Source: an uncultured Streptococcus sp. (GTDB taxonomy: Bacteria; Bacillota; Bacilli; Lactobacillales; Streptococcaceae). Taken from it: 48,560 nt of DNA. Location: NCBI RefSeq assembly GCF_938020365.1, contig NZ_CALIIB010000111.1, forward strand, positions 1-48,560, in the 5' to 3' direction. Below are positions 24,378 through 33,537 of the stretch, in pieces (position 1 is the stretch's first letter; the number at the start of each line of letters is the position of its first letter). The position numbers were made by a program, and so were the translations under genes. The notes below the pieces were generated by a model, which was given only the letters and a program-made list of their open reading frames with translations, was not told the DNA's origin and made no database searches.

Positions 24378-25230
24378 TCAACAAAAAAACTGATATGAAG
24401 CTAAGCCAACCTTTGCCAAATATATATATAAGCAATTTGTTTTCTCAACCACTCGAAAAATTACCATCTGTGCTAAATAAAGTTCCAAACTAACTCCACT
24501 TAGATACTTCATGACTTTATTACTTAGAACTCTGCTGTCAACGCTTATAGCATAGCAAAGCCATGGAAGGTAAAGAAGTAACATTAATGGTCCTGTATGA
24601 TCCATTCTAAGCCAAGGTTGAATCAATAAATAATGGAAACCTGTGATACCTAAACAGCCAACTAAGCAGAACCTCTTACGTTGCGAAACAAATTCTTTGA
24701 TTTCCTTTCTATACATATAAACAAGTCCTCCTCCAAGAAAAAAAGGAGAGCAGTATAAAAAACTATGACGCGGAGCAAACGAATTTATAACAAACTTATC
24801 AGTAAAGTAATATATCTCACAAAAAATATTCAATATAATTGAGATCATAAAACTAATCCATGCTCTCTTCTGATTCCAACATAGCCATACAAAAAAAGAA
24901 AAAGCATATAGAAAAGGAAAATCACTCCAATCGTCCAGCTAACACCAATAACATCTGGTTGATTATTCGATAGAAGACCGAAAACAAATGTAGCTTCAGT
25001 AAGTCCTTCAATCAGATACGAAAAGCTTCGTTCTGCTAAAATATCTAGCAAAAGCAAAAAACAGGAGAATCTTTTTATAAAGATTATTCAGATTATTTTT
25101 ATCTTCTTTAAATGTCTCATAATAGCCAAAAATATTCCAAATCCGCTAATAAGAAAAAGCAAATAGATATGCAACGATATCGATAGTATGAGCACATCAA
25201 ATACCCAATTATAAATTTGTTAATCAGTGT
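24378..25230 (-). pseudogene. Decayed acyltransferase 3 (O-acetyltransferase) gene
   Basis: Translating the minus strand recovers family landmarks in order: LLFLISGFGIFLAIM (about 25150), then an in-frame TGA, KRFSCFLLLLDILAERSF, TEATFVFGLL, VIGVSWTIGVIFLFYMLF, then a frame change near a run of seven A (plus strand, about 24891-24897), then WNQKRAWISFMISIIL and the remaining membrane segments. The usual N-terminal segment of about 50 residues is missing or scrambled behind a TAA. With at least one nonsense codon and one frameshift it should be inactive. An intact version would O-acetylate the polysaccharide. It sits in a 1.1-kb space between wchF and licD. Confidence 0.85.
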
Positions 25231-25292
25231 TAGCTTTAATTCACATAGCTATTATACCTAAATAAGAAATTACCCATAATCCATCCAAATTA

Positions 25293-26480
25293 TCATATCA
25301 CTTCTGCGTCCCAAATCACCTCATACTCTTTCCCAATGAATTCCCAGCTATAGGCTGTTCTGATTCTATCTTTCGACATCAAACCAAACTTTTCTCCAAA
25401 GGCCTCTTCCATCCCATCAACAGTGTCAATTAATCTAGATAAATCACCATCATCTTTTTTCCAATAAATGGCTCCGTCTTCACCAACTTCACGGTTAAAT
25501 CCAACATCTAGCAACAAATTAAGCTTTGTTGAAGCAAGAGCTTCTAAAAGCGATGGGTTTGTCCCACCAACTTCATGGCCATGGAAATAAGCAAAAGCAT
25601 TCTCTCGTATGTACTTGAGCAATTCTTGGTCATAGACAGTCCCAACAAATTTGACTCTTGGATCTTTGTCGAAGCCTGTATCCTTGAGCAACTGATCGTA
25701 AAACTTATTTTGTTCCACATTTGTAATGAGAACAAAGTCTTTTTTAGAATTAGACTTCATAAATTCACGAATCATGGTTTCATAGTTATTTTCGGGAACA
25801 AATCGTCCCACAACTAGATAATATTCGTTTTCAGCAATCCCCTTTTCCTGATACCAATTACGAACTTTTTCGTCTTCAGGTTTTAATACAGACTTACTTG
25901 TATCTGTCCCGTAGGCAATGTAAGTCGTCTTTGGCTGATACTGTTTATAGTCTTCTTGGATATATTTTTCAATATTTTTACTATCGCAAACTAATAAGTC
26001 CGCATGCTTGACCATGAGTTGCTCTGAGTATTTCCAATACTTGCGGACTGGTAAACTCCATTTTGCTCGAAGCCACTCATGTCCATCAGGATTGACAAAT
26101 AAACTACCTCCGATAGCTTTGATTTTTTTCTTGAGTCCAGCGATAAAAGGACCAATACGACAAGCTAAAATATAGAAAACAGGAGCCTCGTCCCTATTTG
26201 CTTTAGCGATTTCAATCGCTCTATTTACAGCAGCGATATCATAGGCAATGGCTTTTGCTGGCCCAATATTAGGTACATCAATATTGAAACAAATTGCCCC
26301 ATTATGCTCAAACTGGTCATCTGTGATTCCAGACTTAGCCGAATTTTCACGCATACAGGCTACATAGTATTGTATATTCCTATTTTGCTGATATTCTGTT
26401 AATTTCTCAACAAAGGTTTCAAAGCCCCCATACTTGGCAGGGATTCCTTTTGAGCCTATGATATAAACCGACTTCTTCAT
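25293..26480 (-). CDS. wchF: Rhamnosyltransferase WchF (DUF1972-containing GT4)
   Basis: The 395-aa cytoplasmic transferase has an N-terminal DUF1972-type segment (YIIGSKGIPAKYGGFETFVE) and a GT4 C-terminal half (YLVVGRFVPENNYETMI, HGHEVGGTNPSLLEALA). It matches pneumococcal WchF/Cps2T, which adds beta-1,4-rhamnose to the first glucose laid down by WchA. I chose ATG 26480, after TAGGAG. The upstream extension to 26510 begins inside the intergenic junction with wchA. It starts 30 bases after wchA. GC content is closer to the conserved cps genes than to the cassette that follows. Confidence 0.9.
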   Translation of the reverse strand: MKKSVYIIGSKGIPAKYGGFETFVEKLTEYQQNRNIQYYVACMRENSAKSGITDDQFEHNGAICFNIDVPNIGPAKAIAYDIAAVNRAIEIAKANRDEAPVFYILACRIGPFIAGLKKKIKAIGGSLFVNPDGHEWLRAKWSLPVRKYWKYSEQLMVKHADLLVCDSKNIEKYIQEDYKQYQPKTTYIAYGTDTSKSVLKPEDEKVRNWYQEKGIAENEYYLVVGRFVPENNYETMIREFMKSNSKKDFVLITNVEQNKFYDQLLKDTGFDKDPRVKFVGTVYDQELLKYIRENAFAYFHGHEVGGTNPSLLEALASTKLNLLLDVGFNREVGEDGAIYWKKDDGDLSRLIDTVDGMEEAFGEKFGLMSKDRIRTAYSWEFIGKEYEVIWDAEVI

Positions 26481-26510
26481 CTTTCTCCTATCAAGGGAGC
26501 GAAGTCTCAC

Positions 26511-27887
26511 TTACTTCGCTCCATCTTTCATTAGTACGACTTTAACAGTCTTTAGTAAAATTTTAATATCTGACCAGATAGTCCAATCATCAATATAGGA
26601 CACATCTAGTTTTACAACATCATCAAAATTCGTGATTTCACTGCGGCCGCTGACTTGCCAGAGGCCTGTGATACCTGGCTTGAAACTCAAACGTTTTTTC
26701 TGCTCAGGCGTGTATTTTTCATACTCATCCACAGTTGGCGGACGCGTACCGACCAGGCTCATATCGCCTTTGAGGACATTCCAAAACTGAGGCAGCTCAT
26801 CTAGACTCGTCTTACGGATAAAATGTCCAATCGGCGTGATACGAGGGTCATTATCGACCTTAAACATACCGTCTGACATCGTGTTTTGTGCCATCAGCTC
26901 TTTTTTGCGCTCTTCCGCATCCACAGCCATAGAGCGGAATTTATAAAATTTAAAGATACGACCATTCTTCCCAACTCGATCTTGAGAGAAAATAGCTGGA
27001 CCACCGTCTTTTTTGATCTGAGGTACTAGGAAAATAGCGGCTATCCCACAAAGCAGTAAGCCAAATAGGGCACCAACAATGTCTAGGAGTCGTTTCAAAA
27101 GGACATGGTAATAACTATAGAAGCGGGTCGAAAACGTCACGATATTAAAACCAGCTACATTGCGAATGCGCTTCTCGCCATTGGTTGGAAAATCTAGGGC
27201 ATTGATATTAACATTGACATCAATTCCCATATGCTCAAACTGAGAAATCAAATCTTCCAAGCGATAAAGATCGCTAGGTAGATTGATAAAAACCTCATCC
27301 ACTACTGACCGGGTTGCGTACTCAATCATATCTTTTTCCAGCACCACATCAAAAGCAGTACTTGTGAAAGAAGGATCATCCACTACTGTAACTGCCACTA
27401 TCTGACCAGCAAAGTCTTGTGCTTTTTCAATTTGAGCAAAAAACTTTTCTATCCTAGAACTTGTAGTAATGACAAAAACTTTCGTACTGTTTTTTGACCG
27501 AGCATGAATAGAAGAATAGTAGTTTTTAAACAAAATATTGGCCGCGTAAACTAATAGACCATTTAGGAGGATAAAATAGATCAGCCCACGGCGCGAGATA
27601 GAGAAGTGTTCCTCCATGATAAAGGACGCAAAAGTGACAAAGAGAGCATAGAAGCCACTGTATTTTAAAGTTTGGATAAACTCTACAAAGTAACCTCTAC
27701 GGAAAAAGTGATGAAAATAATTACTAATATAAAAAGCAAGAATATGAAGCAAAGAGAGGATAAAGACACTTGTCCTTGTCAAGTCAGAATTAGAAATAAA
27801 GCTCACTAAAACCGCTGCCAGCATAGACACTAGCAGTTCCAATACAGCTACTCCTAACTCTTGGATTTCCCTTTGCTTCCTAAACAT
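26511..27887 (-). CDS. wchA: Initiating sugar-phosphate transferase WchA (CpsE)
   Basis: This 458-aa membrane enzyme starts the repeat unit by moving glucose 1-phosphate onto undecaprenyl phosphate. Four to five N-terminal spans and a cytoplasmic Rossmann-like region (about 140-230) are followed by the bacterial sugar transferase domain, with FKFYKFRSMAVDAEERKKEL, LDELPQFWNVLKGDMSLVG and TRPP. Its length equals pneumococcal Cps2E. A galactose specificity cannot be excluded from sequence. It lies 21 bases after wze. Confidence 0.94.
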   Translation of the reverse strand: MFRKQREIQELGVAVLELLVSMLAAVLVSFISNSDLTRTSVFILSLLHILAFYISNYFHHFFRRGYFVEFIQTLKYSGFYALFVTFASFIMEEHFSISRRGLIYFILLNGLLVYAANILFKNYYSSIHARSKNSTKVFVITTSSRIEKFFAQIEKAQDFAGQIVAVTVVDDPSFTSTAFDVVLEKDMIEYATRSVVDEVFINLPSDLYRLEDLISQFEHMGIDVNVNINALDFPTNGEKRIRNVAGFNIVTFSTRFYSYYHVLLKRLLDIVGALFGLLLCGIAAIFLVPQIKKDGGPAIFSQDRVGKNGRIFKFYKFRSMAVDAEERKKELMAQNTMSDGMFKVDNDPRITPIGHFIRKTSLDELPQFWNVLKGDMSLVGTRPPTVDEYEKYTPEQKKRLSFKPGITGLWQVSGRSEITNFDDVVKLDVSYIDDWTIWSDIKILLKTVKVVLMKDGAK

Positions 27888-27908
27888 ATATTCTTTCTCG
27901 CTTTTCTA

Positions 27909-28607
27909 CTATTCTTTACTCAAATTATCCCCATAATGTCCATAGGAACCATAGAAACCATATTTATCCGCTTCGACATTGTATTTATTTAAGACTACAC
28001 CAAGGAAAGGTGTAGATGATTGTTCCAACTGCATTTTAGATCTTTGAACCATCTTCCGTTTGACTTCCTTTGGCGCCACAACCAAAAGGCTAGCATCGCA
28101 GACTCTAGAAATAAGAGTCGCATCTACTACCATACCAATCGGTGGTGTATCCACAATAATATAATCATAATGACGGCGCAAAACGTTCATCATCGTTGCA
28201 AATCGATCACTCTGAAGAAGTGCAGTCGGGTTAGGGGAGATTTGCCCCGAAGAGATGACGAAAAGATTTGGTTCATCCGTTTCGCATAATCCTTGAGATA
28301 GATCTGTAGTTCCAGACAGATATTCTGTCAACCCAGTGACTTTTCCATCACTCTTAAAGACCCCACCTAACATTTTAGAATTCCGGATATCTGCATCAAC
28401 CAAAAGTGTCTTGTGACCCGCCTTGGCAAAGGTTAGGGCCAGATTAGTTGAAGTTGTTGTCTTTCCTTCACCCGGGAAAGTAGAACTTACAGCAATTACT
28501 CTGATATTCTCGCCGCTAAGTTGGATATTGGTCCGAAGAGCATTGTAATACTCCTCTACCCGTGAAATAGACATCTTCTTCTTTCTTGCTAACTCTAATA
28601 TTGGCAT
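27909..28607 (-). CDS. wze: Capsule tyrosine kinase Wze (CpsD)
   Basis: The 232-aa cytoplasmic BY-kinase pairs with Wzd. It has Walker A STFPGEGKTTTSTNLA (about 42-57), Walker A' LLVDADIR, Walker B YIIVDTPPIG and a C-terminal tyrosine cluster (YGFYGSYGHYGD), the autophosphorylation site. Autophosphorylation and reversal by Wzh tune capsule output in pneumococcus. It lies 8 bases after wzd. Confidence 0.96.
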   Translation of the reverse strand: MPILELARKKKMSISRVEEYYNALRTNIQLSGENIRVIAVSSTFPGEGKTTTSTNLALTFAKAGHKTLLVDADIRNSKMLGGVFKSDGKVTGLTEYLSGTTDLSQGLCETDEPNLFVISSGQISPNPTALLQSDRFATMMNVLRRHYDYIIVDTPPIGMVVDATLISRVCDASLLVVAPKEVKRKMVQRSKMQLEQSSTPFLGVVLNKYNVEADKYGFYGSYGHYGDNLSKE

Positions 28608-28615
28608 TGTATCTC

Positions 28616-29311
28616 CTAACCTATCTTATTCATATCTGGGACGACACCAAGCAAGGTCATTCCTAGGGTTTCTTCGATATCTTCTGGCTTCTTGACACGG
28701 TCATCAAGGATCTCAACAATCACTACTACAATAACCATCAAGACACCACCCGCAAGCACTCCAATGATGGTATTGCGACGGATGTTCGGAGAAGACGGTG
28801 TTTTGGGCGTTTCTGCTTCTTCCAGCGTTGTAACGTCGGATACCTTGGTGACAGCGATGATTTTCTCAGCAGCAACTTCACGCAAGGTATTGGCGATACG
28901 GCTTGCTTCTGCCGGATCCGCATGCGTAACCGTAATAGACACAATCCGAGTATCTGTCGGTACGGTCACAGTTACCTTAGATGCCAAGTCAGATGGCGAA
29001 CCTGACAGTTTCAATTCTGAAATGACTGATGCCAAAACATCTTGAGACAGGATAATTTCCTTGTAGTCCTTTACCAGATAAGAACCAGCCTGCAAGTCTT
29101 GGTTGGTCAAGGTAGGATTTTCGCCCTGCTGACGATTGACAACGTAGATACGCGTCGTACTCTTATAAGCAGGCTTGGCAATAAAAACGCTATAACCTAA
29201 GGCTAAAATACCTGTCAATAAGGCAGTTAAGATAATTAAAAATTTCCGTTTCCAAATTGTCTTCAACAGAGACAACACATCGATTTCGATCATTTGATTT
29301 TCTTGATTCAT
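28616..29311 (-). CDS. wzd: Capsule chain-length regulator Wzd (CpsC)
   Basis: The 231-aa protein has two membrane spans (about 24-46 and 181-203) enclosing an extracellular Wzz domain, with the proline-rich TPKTPSSPN just before the second span. It activates Wze through its short cytoplasmic C-terminus. It lies between wzh and wze in the conserved wzg-wzh-wzd-wze order. Confidence 0.95.
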   Translation of the reverse strand: MNQENQMIEIDVLSLLKTIWKRKFLIILTALLTGILALGYSVFIAKPAYKSTTRIYVVNRQQGENPTLTNQDLQAGSYLVKDYKEIILSQDVLASVISELKLSGSPSDLASKVTVTVPTDTRIVSITVTHADPAEASRIANTLREVAAEKIIAVTKVSDVTTLEEAETPKTPSSPNIRRNTIIGVLAGGVLMVIVVVIVEILDDRVKKPEDIEETLGMTLLGVVPDMNKIG

Positions 29312-29339
29312 GTATTTACTTTCTCCAGAGTTTGATTGA

Positions 29340-30071
29340 TTAAATAAACTCGTTACTTAATAAGATTTCTTGGTTCGTCTTAAAGAGTTCTTCCGCACGC
29401 TCAGCACCATATTTTTTCGCGACAATCTGATAGGCCTTTTGCATATAAGGCGGTCTGTCATCGAGATTATGCATATCGCTGGCAACGAAATGGACCAAAT
29501 CCCGTTCTAGAAAGAACTGAACACGCTTTTTCATAAATTTGTAACGATCACCAAAGAGCTTAGGTTTCAAAATATTTGAACTATTGACCTGCATATAGCA
29601 GCCCATATTGATCAATTCGCTGACCCTGTCTTCATCATTTTCCAGACAGTGATAGCGCTCAATATGTGCCACTACCGGAGTCATACCGAGCCGAATGACA
29701 TTACCCAAGGCGGAATGAATATCCTTGTAGGGTGTATTCATACTAAACTCGATCAAGACATACTTAGTGCCACCTAGACTGGGAAATATCCCCTCTTCCA
29801 GCTTTTGCAAGATATCGCTAGTATAGTAAATCTCAGCTCCATATAGCACGGTTAAGTCGTCGGCAACCTGCTTCGCTACCTCCTGAACTTGCTTGAAGTT
29901 TGCTGCAATCTTTTCTTCAGGCGTTTCAAACATGCCCTTTCGTCGATGAGAAGTAGAAATAATGGTGCGAACGCCCTGACGATAGCTTTCTTCGAGCAGA
30001 CGTTGGCTATCCTCTAGTGTCTTAGGGCCGTCATCCACATCAAAAATGATATGCGAGTGAATATCAATCAT
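29340..30071 (-). CDS. wzh: Manganese-dependent tyrosine phosphatase Wzh (CpsB)
   Basis: The 243-aa PHP-domain phosphatase dephosphorylates Wze. Metal ligands are visible in MIDIHSHIIFDVDDGP (HxH), STSHRRKG, YGAEIYY, HIERYH and ASDMHN. GGAAG precedes the ATG, which starts three bases after the wzg stop. Confidence 0.95.
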   Translation of the reverse strand: MIDIHSHIIFDVDDGPKTLEDSQRLLEESYRQGVRTIISTSHRRKGMFETPEEKIAANFKQVQEVAKQVADDLTVLYGAEIYYTSDILQKLEEGIFPSLGGTKYVLIEFSMNTPYKDIHSALGNVIRLGMTPVVAHIERYHCLENDEDRVSELINMGCYMQVNSSNILKPKLFGDRYKFMKKRVQFFLERDLVHFVASDMHNLDDRPPYMQKAYQIVAKKYGAERAEELFKTNQEILLSNEFI

Positions 30072-30074
30072 GCT

Positions 30075-31532
30075 TTACTTCCCTTCCATTACTTCTTGGA
30101 TCGCTGCTTTGGCAGCTGCCAAACTATTTTGATCAATTTCCATCATGTAGAGATTGGCTTCTGGCATCGCATGGGAAGGCAGACCTGTATTTCCAGTTCC
30201 GGTCAAGGCTTGAGAAGTCACGTTATAACTTCCGCCTGACTCCAGCTGAGTATTGATCAGATTCATCATCGTCTCCAAGCTCATATCGGTCTGGACAGAA
30301 TCCTGCAGCCCTGAAAGAATGGCGTTGTAATTCTTCAATGCATCTGTCGAAGTTAGTTTCTTAATGACTGCTGCAATAACCTTTTCTTGGTTCTTACCAC
30401 GGTCATTATCTCCACCATTTAGAGAATATCGCTCACGGACGAAGCCTAGAGCTTGGTCAGAGTTCAGATGGACCTTACCTACTGGGAAATGGTAATTACC
30501 GTGCAGACTAGTAAAGTCTTGGTCGTTCTCAATATCAATCCCACCCAGCAAATCAATCAACTTGAGGAAGGAAGTGAAATTTAGCCGGACATAGTAGTTT
30601 AAATCAATACCGTAGAGATTTTCCAAGGTGTGAACTGAAGCATCCACGCCGTAAATACCCGCATGAGTCAGCTTATCCGGCTGATTAAGGCCACCATCCG
30701 CAATCGGAACATAAGCATCGCGCGGCGTCGTCGTCAGCAAGACTTTCTTGGTCTTACGGTTGACTGTCATGATAATATTGACATCCGAGCGTGACACAGA
30801 AGAAATCGGTCCATAAGTATCAATACCACTGACATAGATATTAAAGACTTCAGCATTTGGATCTTGCTTGCCAATAGCTGTATCAATCTTCTTGCTTATC
30901 TTATAAGTATAGATTTTTTTAATTTTAGAAGCATAGTCAGGATCTTCGCCACGAATCGTATCTTCAAAGACGCTATTCAGAACCATAGCCTTGGCTTCAC
31001 CAGAAGTCAACGACTTATAGGCAGCGAGATAAGAAGATGCTGTGTCCACTGTCAGCTCATGCCCTTGTGTTTGACTGATATTTTTCATCAGCGCTTGGAC
31101 ATTGTCTTGGTCATTTCCTGATGGGGCTAAGACATTTGTCAACTGCTTGAGGTTCTGAACATCACTATCTGCCGGCACAACGATACTCATTTCATACTCA
31201 GAGTAGTTAGAAGTGGAGTTGACGCCAGCCGACAAGTCGACTAAACCCTTTACAGCATACATAGACACAGACCCCACAAGCAGGGCTACTATTAGGATAG
31301 CACTAGTGGTCTTGCCTGCCTTACCCTTGAAAATCAGGAATCCTGATAGAACCGCCACTACTAGGATAAGGGCTGTCACTAAGATATTCACATAGCGAAA
31401 AGCTAGAAAATGATAGCGAAAAATTGTGAAAATCAAGAAGGCCGCTAACAAAGTATAAACACCCAAGAGGGTGCTATTCACTATTTTTAATCGATCGCTT
31501 TTCTTTTTAGACTTTTTTGCTCTCTGATACAT
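30075..31532 (-). CDS. wzg: LytR-CpsA-Psr ligase Wzg (CpsA)
   Basis: The 485-aa protein is the first gene of the polysaccharide operon. Three N-terminal spans (about 18-38, 43-69, 76-97) precede an extracellular accessory domain and the LCP domain, with TTPRDAYVP, DKLTHAGIYG, YYVRLNF and FVRERYSLNGGDNDRGKNQ, whose Arg and Asp residues bind the lipid pyrophosphate. LCP proteins attach wall polymers to peptidoglycan. The ribosome site AAGGTGA is only three bases from the ATG, but no other good start exists. Confidence 0.95.
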   Translation of the reverse strand: MYQRAKKSKKKSDRLKIVNSTLLGVYTLLAAFLIFTIFRYHFLAFRYVNILVTALILVVAVLSGFLIFKGKAGKTTSAILIVALLVGSVSMYAVKGLVDLSAGVNSTSNYSEYEMSIVVPADSDVQNLKQLTNVLAPSGNDQDNVQALMKNISQTQGHELTVDTASSYLAAYKSLTSGEAKAMVLNSVFEDTIRGEDPDYASKIKKIYTYKISKKIDTAIGKQDPNAEVFNIYVSGIDTYGPISSVSRSDVNIIMTVNRKTKKVLLTTTPRDAYVPIADGGLNQPDKLTHAGIYGVDASVHTLENLYGIDLNYYVRLNFTSFLKLIDLLGGIDIENDQDFTSLHGNYHFPVGKVHLNSDQALGFVRERYSLNGGDNDRGKNQEKVIAAVIKKLTSTDALKNYNAILSGLQDSVQTDMSLETMMNLINTQLESGGSYNVTSQALTGTGNTGLPSHAMPEANLYMMEIDQNSLAAAKAAIQEVMEGK

Positions 31533-31569
31533 TCACCTTACTACTTTCTGTGCGAAATTACTCTAGTCT

Positions 31570-31575
31570 ATTATA
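31570..31575 (-). promoter_or_regulatory. Extended -10 of the cps operon promoter
   Basis: The minus strand has TGCTATAAT, a perfect TATAAT with extended -10, 38 bases before the wzg ATG. The -35 at 17 bases is poor (TTAAAA) and coincides with the repeats at 31594-31610, suggesting that an activator or repressor acts there. Confidence 0.75.
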
Positions 31576-31593
31576 GCATAAAAACATAGCTTT

Positions 31594-31610
31594 TTTAAGA
31601 ATTTCTTAAG
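31594..31610 (+). promoter_or_regulatory. CiaR-like direct repeat at the cps promoter
   Basis: The plus strand reads TTTAAG-N5-CTTAAG, one base from the CiaR consensus NTTAAG-N5-WTTAAG. The spacing of one helical turn is typical of OmpR-family response regulators. It overlaps the -35 of the cps promoter. The same bases also form the palindrome TTAAGAA-T-TTCTTAA. Confidence 0.45.
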
Positions 31611-31864
31611 AATATTACATAATTGTAAAAAAATCCTATTCTTTTGTCAACGACTTCAACTTTGAAATCGAATTCAAGCTACAACACAGAAAAATAAAGT
31701 GATACCAAGGCATTGACACCACCTTATTCTGGTAGATAAGATAGAGCTCCGCTCATGAAATTCAGAGAGCTTCTGGCATATAGTAAGTATATTTGAAAAA
31801 TTGTGGACAAAGTTGAACTAACTGTCCTATTTTTATACTGAAAGTTTTGCTCTGATCTTGACGA

Positions 31865-32464
31865 TTATAGTAAGCCGTCTCGATCCACTTGCTCATAGGC
31901 CTGGAGGCCATCATTAAGCTTGTCCCAGATGACTACCTGGCCTGACTGAAGGGACTTCTGCACATCAATGATGCGCTGATTAGAAGATCCGCGAAACTGC
32001 AGCATGAGATTTTTCTTCGTGATATCAAAACGGCCGTCCACCAAGATGTCAATCAGACTCAGCAGCTCCAGCTTGTCCTCCGTTTCTAGCATCATCTCCT
32101 CCCAGGTGTAGCCCGTCCAGGACCAGATATCCTTGTCTGGAAGCTCTCTCCGAATCCGCTTGACCAAGGGCAGGAGAATACCTGTATTGAGAAATGGCTC
32201 GCCGCCTAGAAGGGTCAGCCCCTGCACATAAGACTCCGCCAAGTCTTTCATAATCTGCTCCTCCAACTCTTGCGTATAAGGAATGCCAGCATTGAAAGAC
32301 CAAGTTGCTGCATTATAGCAGCCCTCACAGTGAAACATACAACCACTGACATAGAGGGAATTGCGAACGCCTTCGCCATCCACAAAGTTAAAGGCCTTAT
32401 AGTCAATGATTCGCCCCTTACTCAGCTCCTCACTTTTCCATTCTTGAGGTTTGGGATTGTTCAT
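31865..32464 (-). CDS. nrdG: Anaerobic ribonucleotide reductase activating enzyme NrdG
   Basis: The 199-aa radical-SAM activase installs the glycyl radical on NrdD. Its cluster motif is CMFHCEGC (Cx3Cx2C). GGEPFLN and DGRFDI follow the NrdG pattern. I chose ATG 32464 because the one two codons earlier abuts the GGAGG. It overlaps the upstream GNAT by 35 bases and ends the nrdD operon. Confidence 0.95.
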   Translation of the reverse strand: MNNPKPQEWKSEELSKGRIIDYKAFNFVDGEGVRNSLYVSGCMFHCEGCYNAATWSFNAGIPYTQELEEQIMKDLAESYVQGLTLLGGEPFLNTGILLPLVKRIRRELPDKDIWSWTGYTWEEMMLETEDKLELLSLIDILVDGRFDITKKNLMLQFRGSSNQRIIDVQKSLQSGQVVIWDKLNDGLQAYEQVDRDGLL

Positions 32465-32975
32465 CTTCATCCTCCAAATCTATCCAATAGCGCTGACTTC
32501 TGTCGATCGTATTTTCGTAAACACCGCCAGCAGATAGAATGGTGCGACGGCTGGCTTCGTTGTCTTCATCGCAGGTAATCAGCACTCGTTCCAATCCTTG
32601 TTTTCGAGCCTCTGCTAGTCCTAGCTCTAGCTGCAACTTAGCCAAGCCCTTTCTGCGTTGACTGGGCCGGATAGAATAGCCAATATGTCCACCCTCCACA
32701 AATAATTTGTCATTCAAGGATAGGCGCAGGGCTAAAAACCCCAGAGGCAAGCCAGTCTCATCGAAGGATAAAAATTGGATGGCGTGAACCCAGCCTGCTG
32801 GTAAATTTGCCGCATCTTCCTGCCGTCTCACCATTTGTAACCAATCCTCATAATCCTTTGCTCGTTTCCAAGTAGAGCCCATGCCGCCGTGCATGTAGGA
32901 TTTTGCAGCATCAAACTCCGCAATCATCTCTAAAATCGCGTCTTTATCTTCCAAAGTTGGTCGTCGTAACTTCAT
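32430..32975 (-). CDS. GNAT N-acetyltransferase (operon copy 2)
   Basis: The 181-aa acetyltransferase has acetyl-CoA motif A as GYSIRPSQRRKGLAKLQL, then VLITCDEDNEASRRTI and a C-terminal RYWIDLEDE. It is paralogous to the gene before it, both starting MxLRRPxLEDK. The substrate is unknown. It lies within the anaerobic nrd operon, 9 bases after its paralogue. Confidence 0.88.
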   Translation of the reverse strand: MKLRRPTLEDKDAILEMIAEFDAAKSYMHGGMGSTWKRAKDYEDWLQMVRRQEDAANLPAGWVHAIQFLSFDETGLPLGFLALRLSLNDKLFVEGGHIGYSIRPSQRRKGLAKLQLELGLAEARKQGLERVLITCDEDNEASRRTILSAGGVYENTIDRSQRYWIDLEDEDEQSQTSRMEK

Positions 32976-32984
32976 AAACTATCC

Positions 32985-33482
32985 TCAATCTAAATCAATC
33001 CAATAGCGCTCTTTACCAGCTCGAATATCCTCTAACGCTCCGCCATTAGCCAGAATCACTGCCCGACTGGCAGCATTATCACAATCGCAAGTCACTAAAG
33101 CACATTTGATATTTTTACTTTTGGCTACTTGCAAACCTTGCCGCAGCTGCTCTTTAGCCAATCCTTTCCCACGCGCAGACGGACGAATACTGTAACCGAT
33201 ATGCCCGCCTTCTTGGAGTAAATGGTCATTGAGCCGCAAACGCAGATTGAGAAAGCCCACAGCCTGACCATCTGCAGCAAAAGAAACCAGTTGGACGTAA
33301 GGCACAAAACCTTGCGGCAAGCCTAGCCCTGCTTCAGCTAGCTGAATCGTCTCCAGCCAGTCCTCATAAACAAAATCCGCTCCGCCAAAGAAGCCGTCCT
33401 GTCGGCTACCAACCGCTTCAAAGTCAGCCAGCATCTCTAAAATCTTTTCCTTGTCTTCTAGTTTCGGTCGTCTAAGCTCCAT
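32985..33482 (-). CDS. GNAT N-acetyltransferase (operon copy 1)
   Basis: The 165-aa protein has the same layout as its neighbour: MELRRPKLEDKEKILEML, GYSIRPSARGKGLAKEQL, ALVTCDCDNAASRAVI and RYWIDLD at the end. The pair is a tandem duplication that has since diverged. GGAGG precedes the ATG. Pneumococcus keeps a GNAT gene in this operon, so coexpression with nrdDG is conserved, but the reason is unknown. Confidence 0.88.
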   Translation of the reverse strand: MELRRPKLEDKEKILEMLADFEAVGSRQDGFFGGADFVYEDWLETIQLAEAGLGLPQGFVPYVQLVSFAADGQAVGFLNLRLRLNDHLLQEGGHIGYSIRPSARGKGLAKEQLRQGLQVAKSKNIKCALVTCDCDNAASRAVILANGGALEDIRAGKERYWIDLD

Positions 33483-33501
33483 AGTTCCTCCTGATACGAA
33501 G

Positions 33502-33529
33502 AGAGTGAGACCGCCTTGCGCCCCACTCT
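33502..33529 (-). repeat. Hairpin between the 45-aa gene and the first GNAT
   Basis: AGAGTG and CACTCT enclose 16 bases, with partial further pairing inside. It resembles the outer ends of the ~175-bp repeat (GAGTGGGAC), so it may be a relic. It has no T-run on the minus strand. It may act as an mRNA-processing or stability hairpin inside the nrd operon. Confidence 0.4.
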
Positions 33530-33537
33530 GACTTCTA

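Larger units (their letters stand above)
31533..31864. other. Intergenic region upstream of the cps operon
   Basis: This 332-base gap carries the cps promoter and the direct repeats overlapping its -35 (31570-31610). The remainder, up to nrdG, shows no gene and no clear nrdG terminator. Confidence 0.6.
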
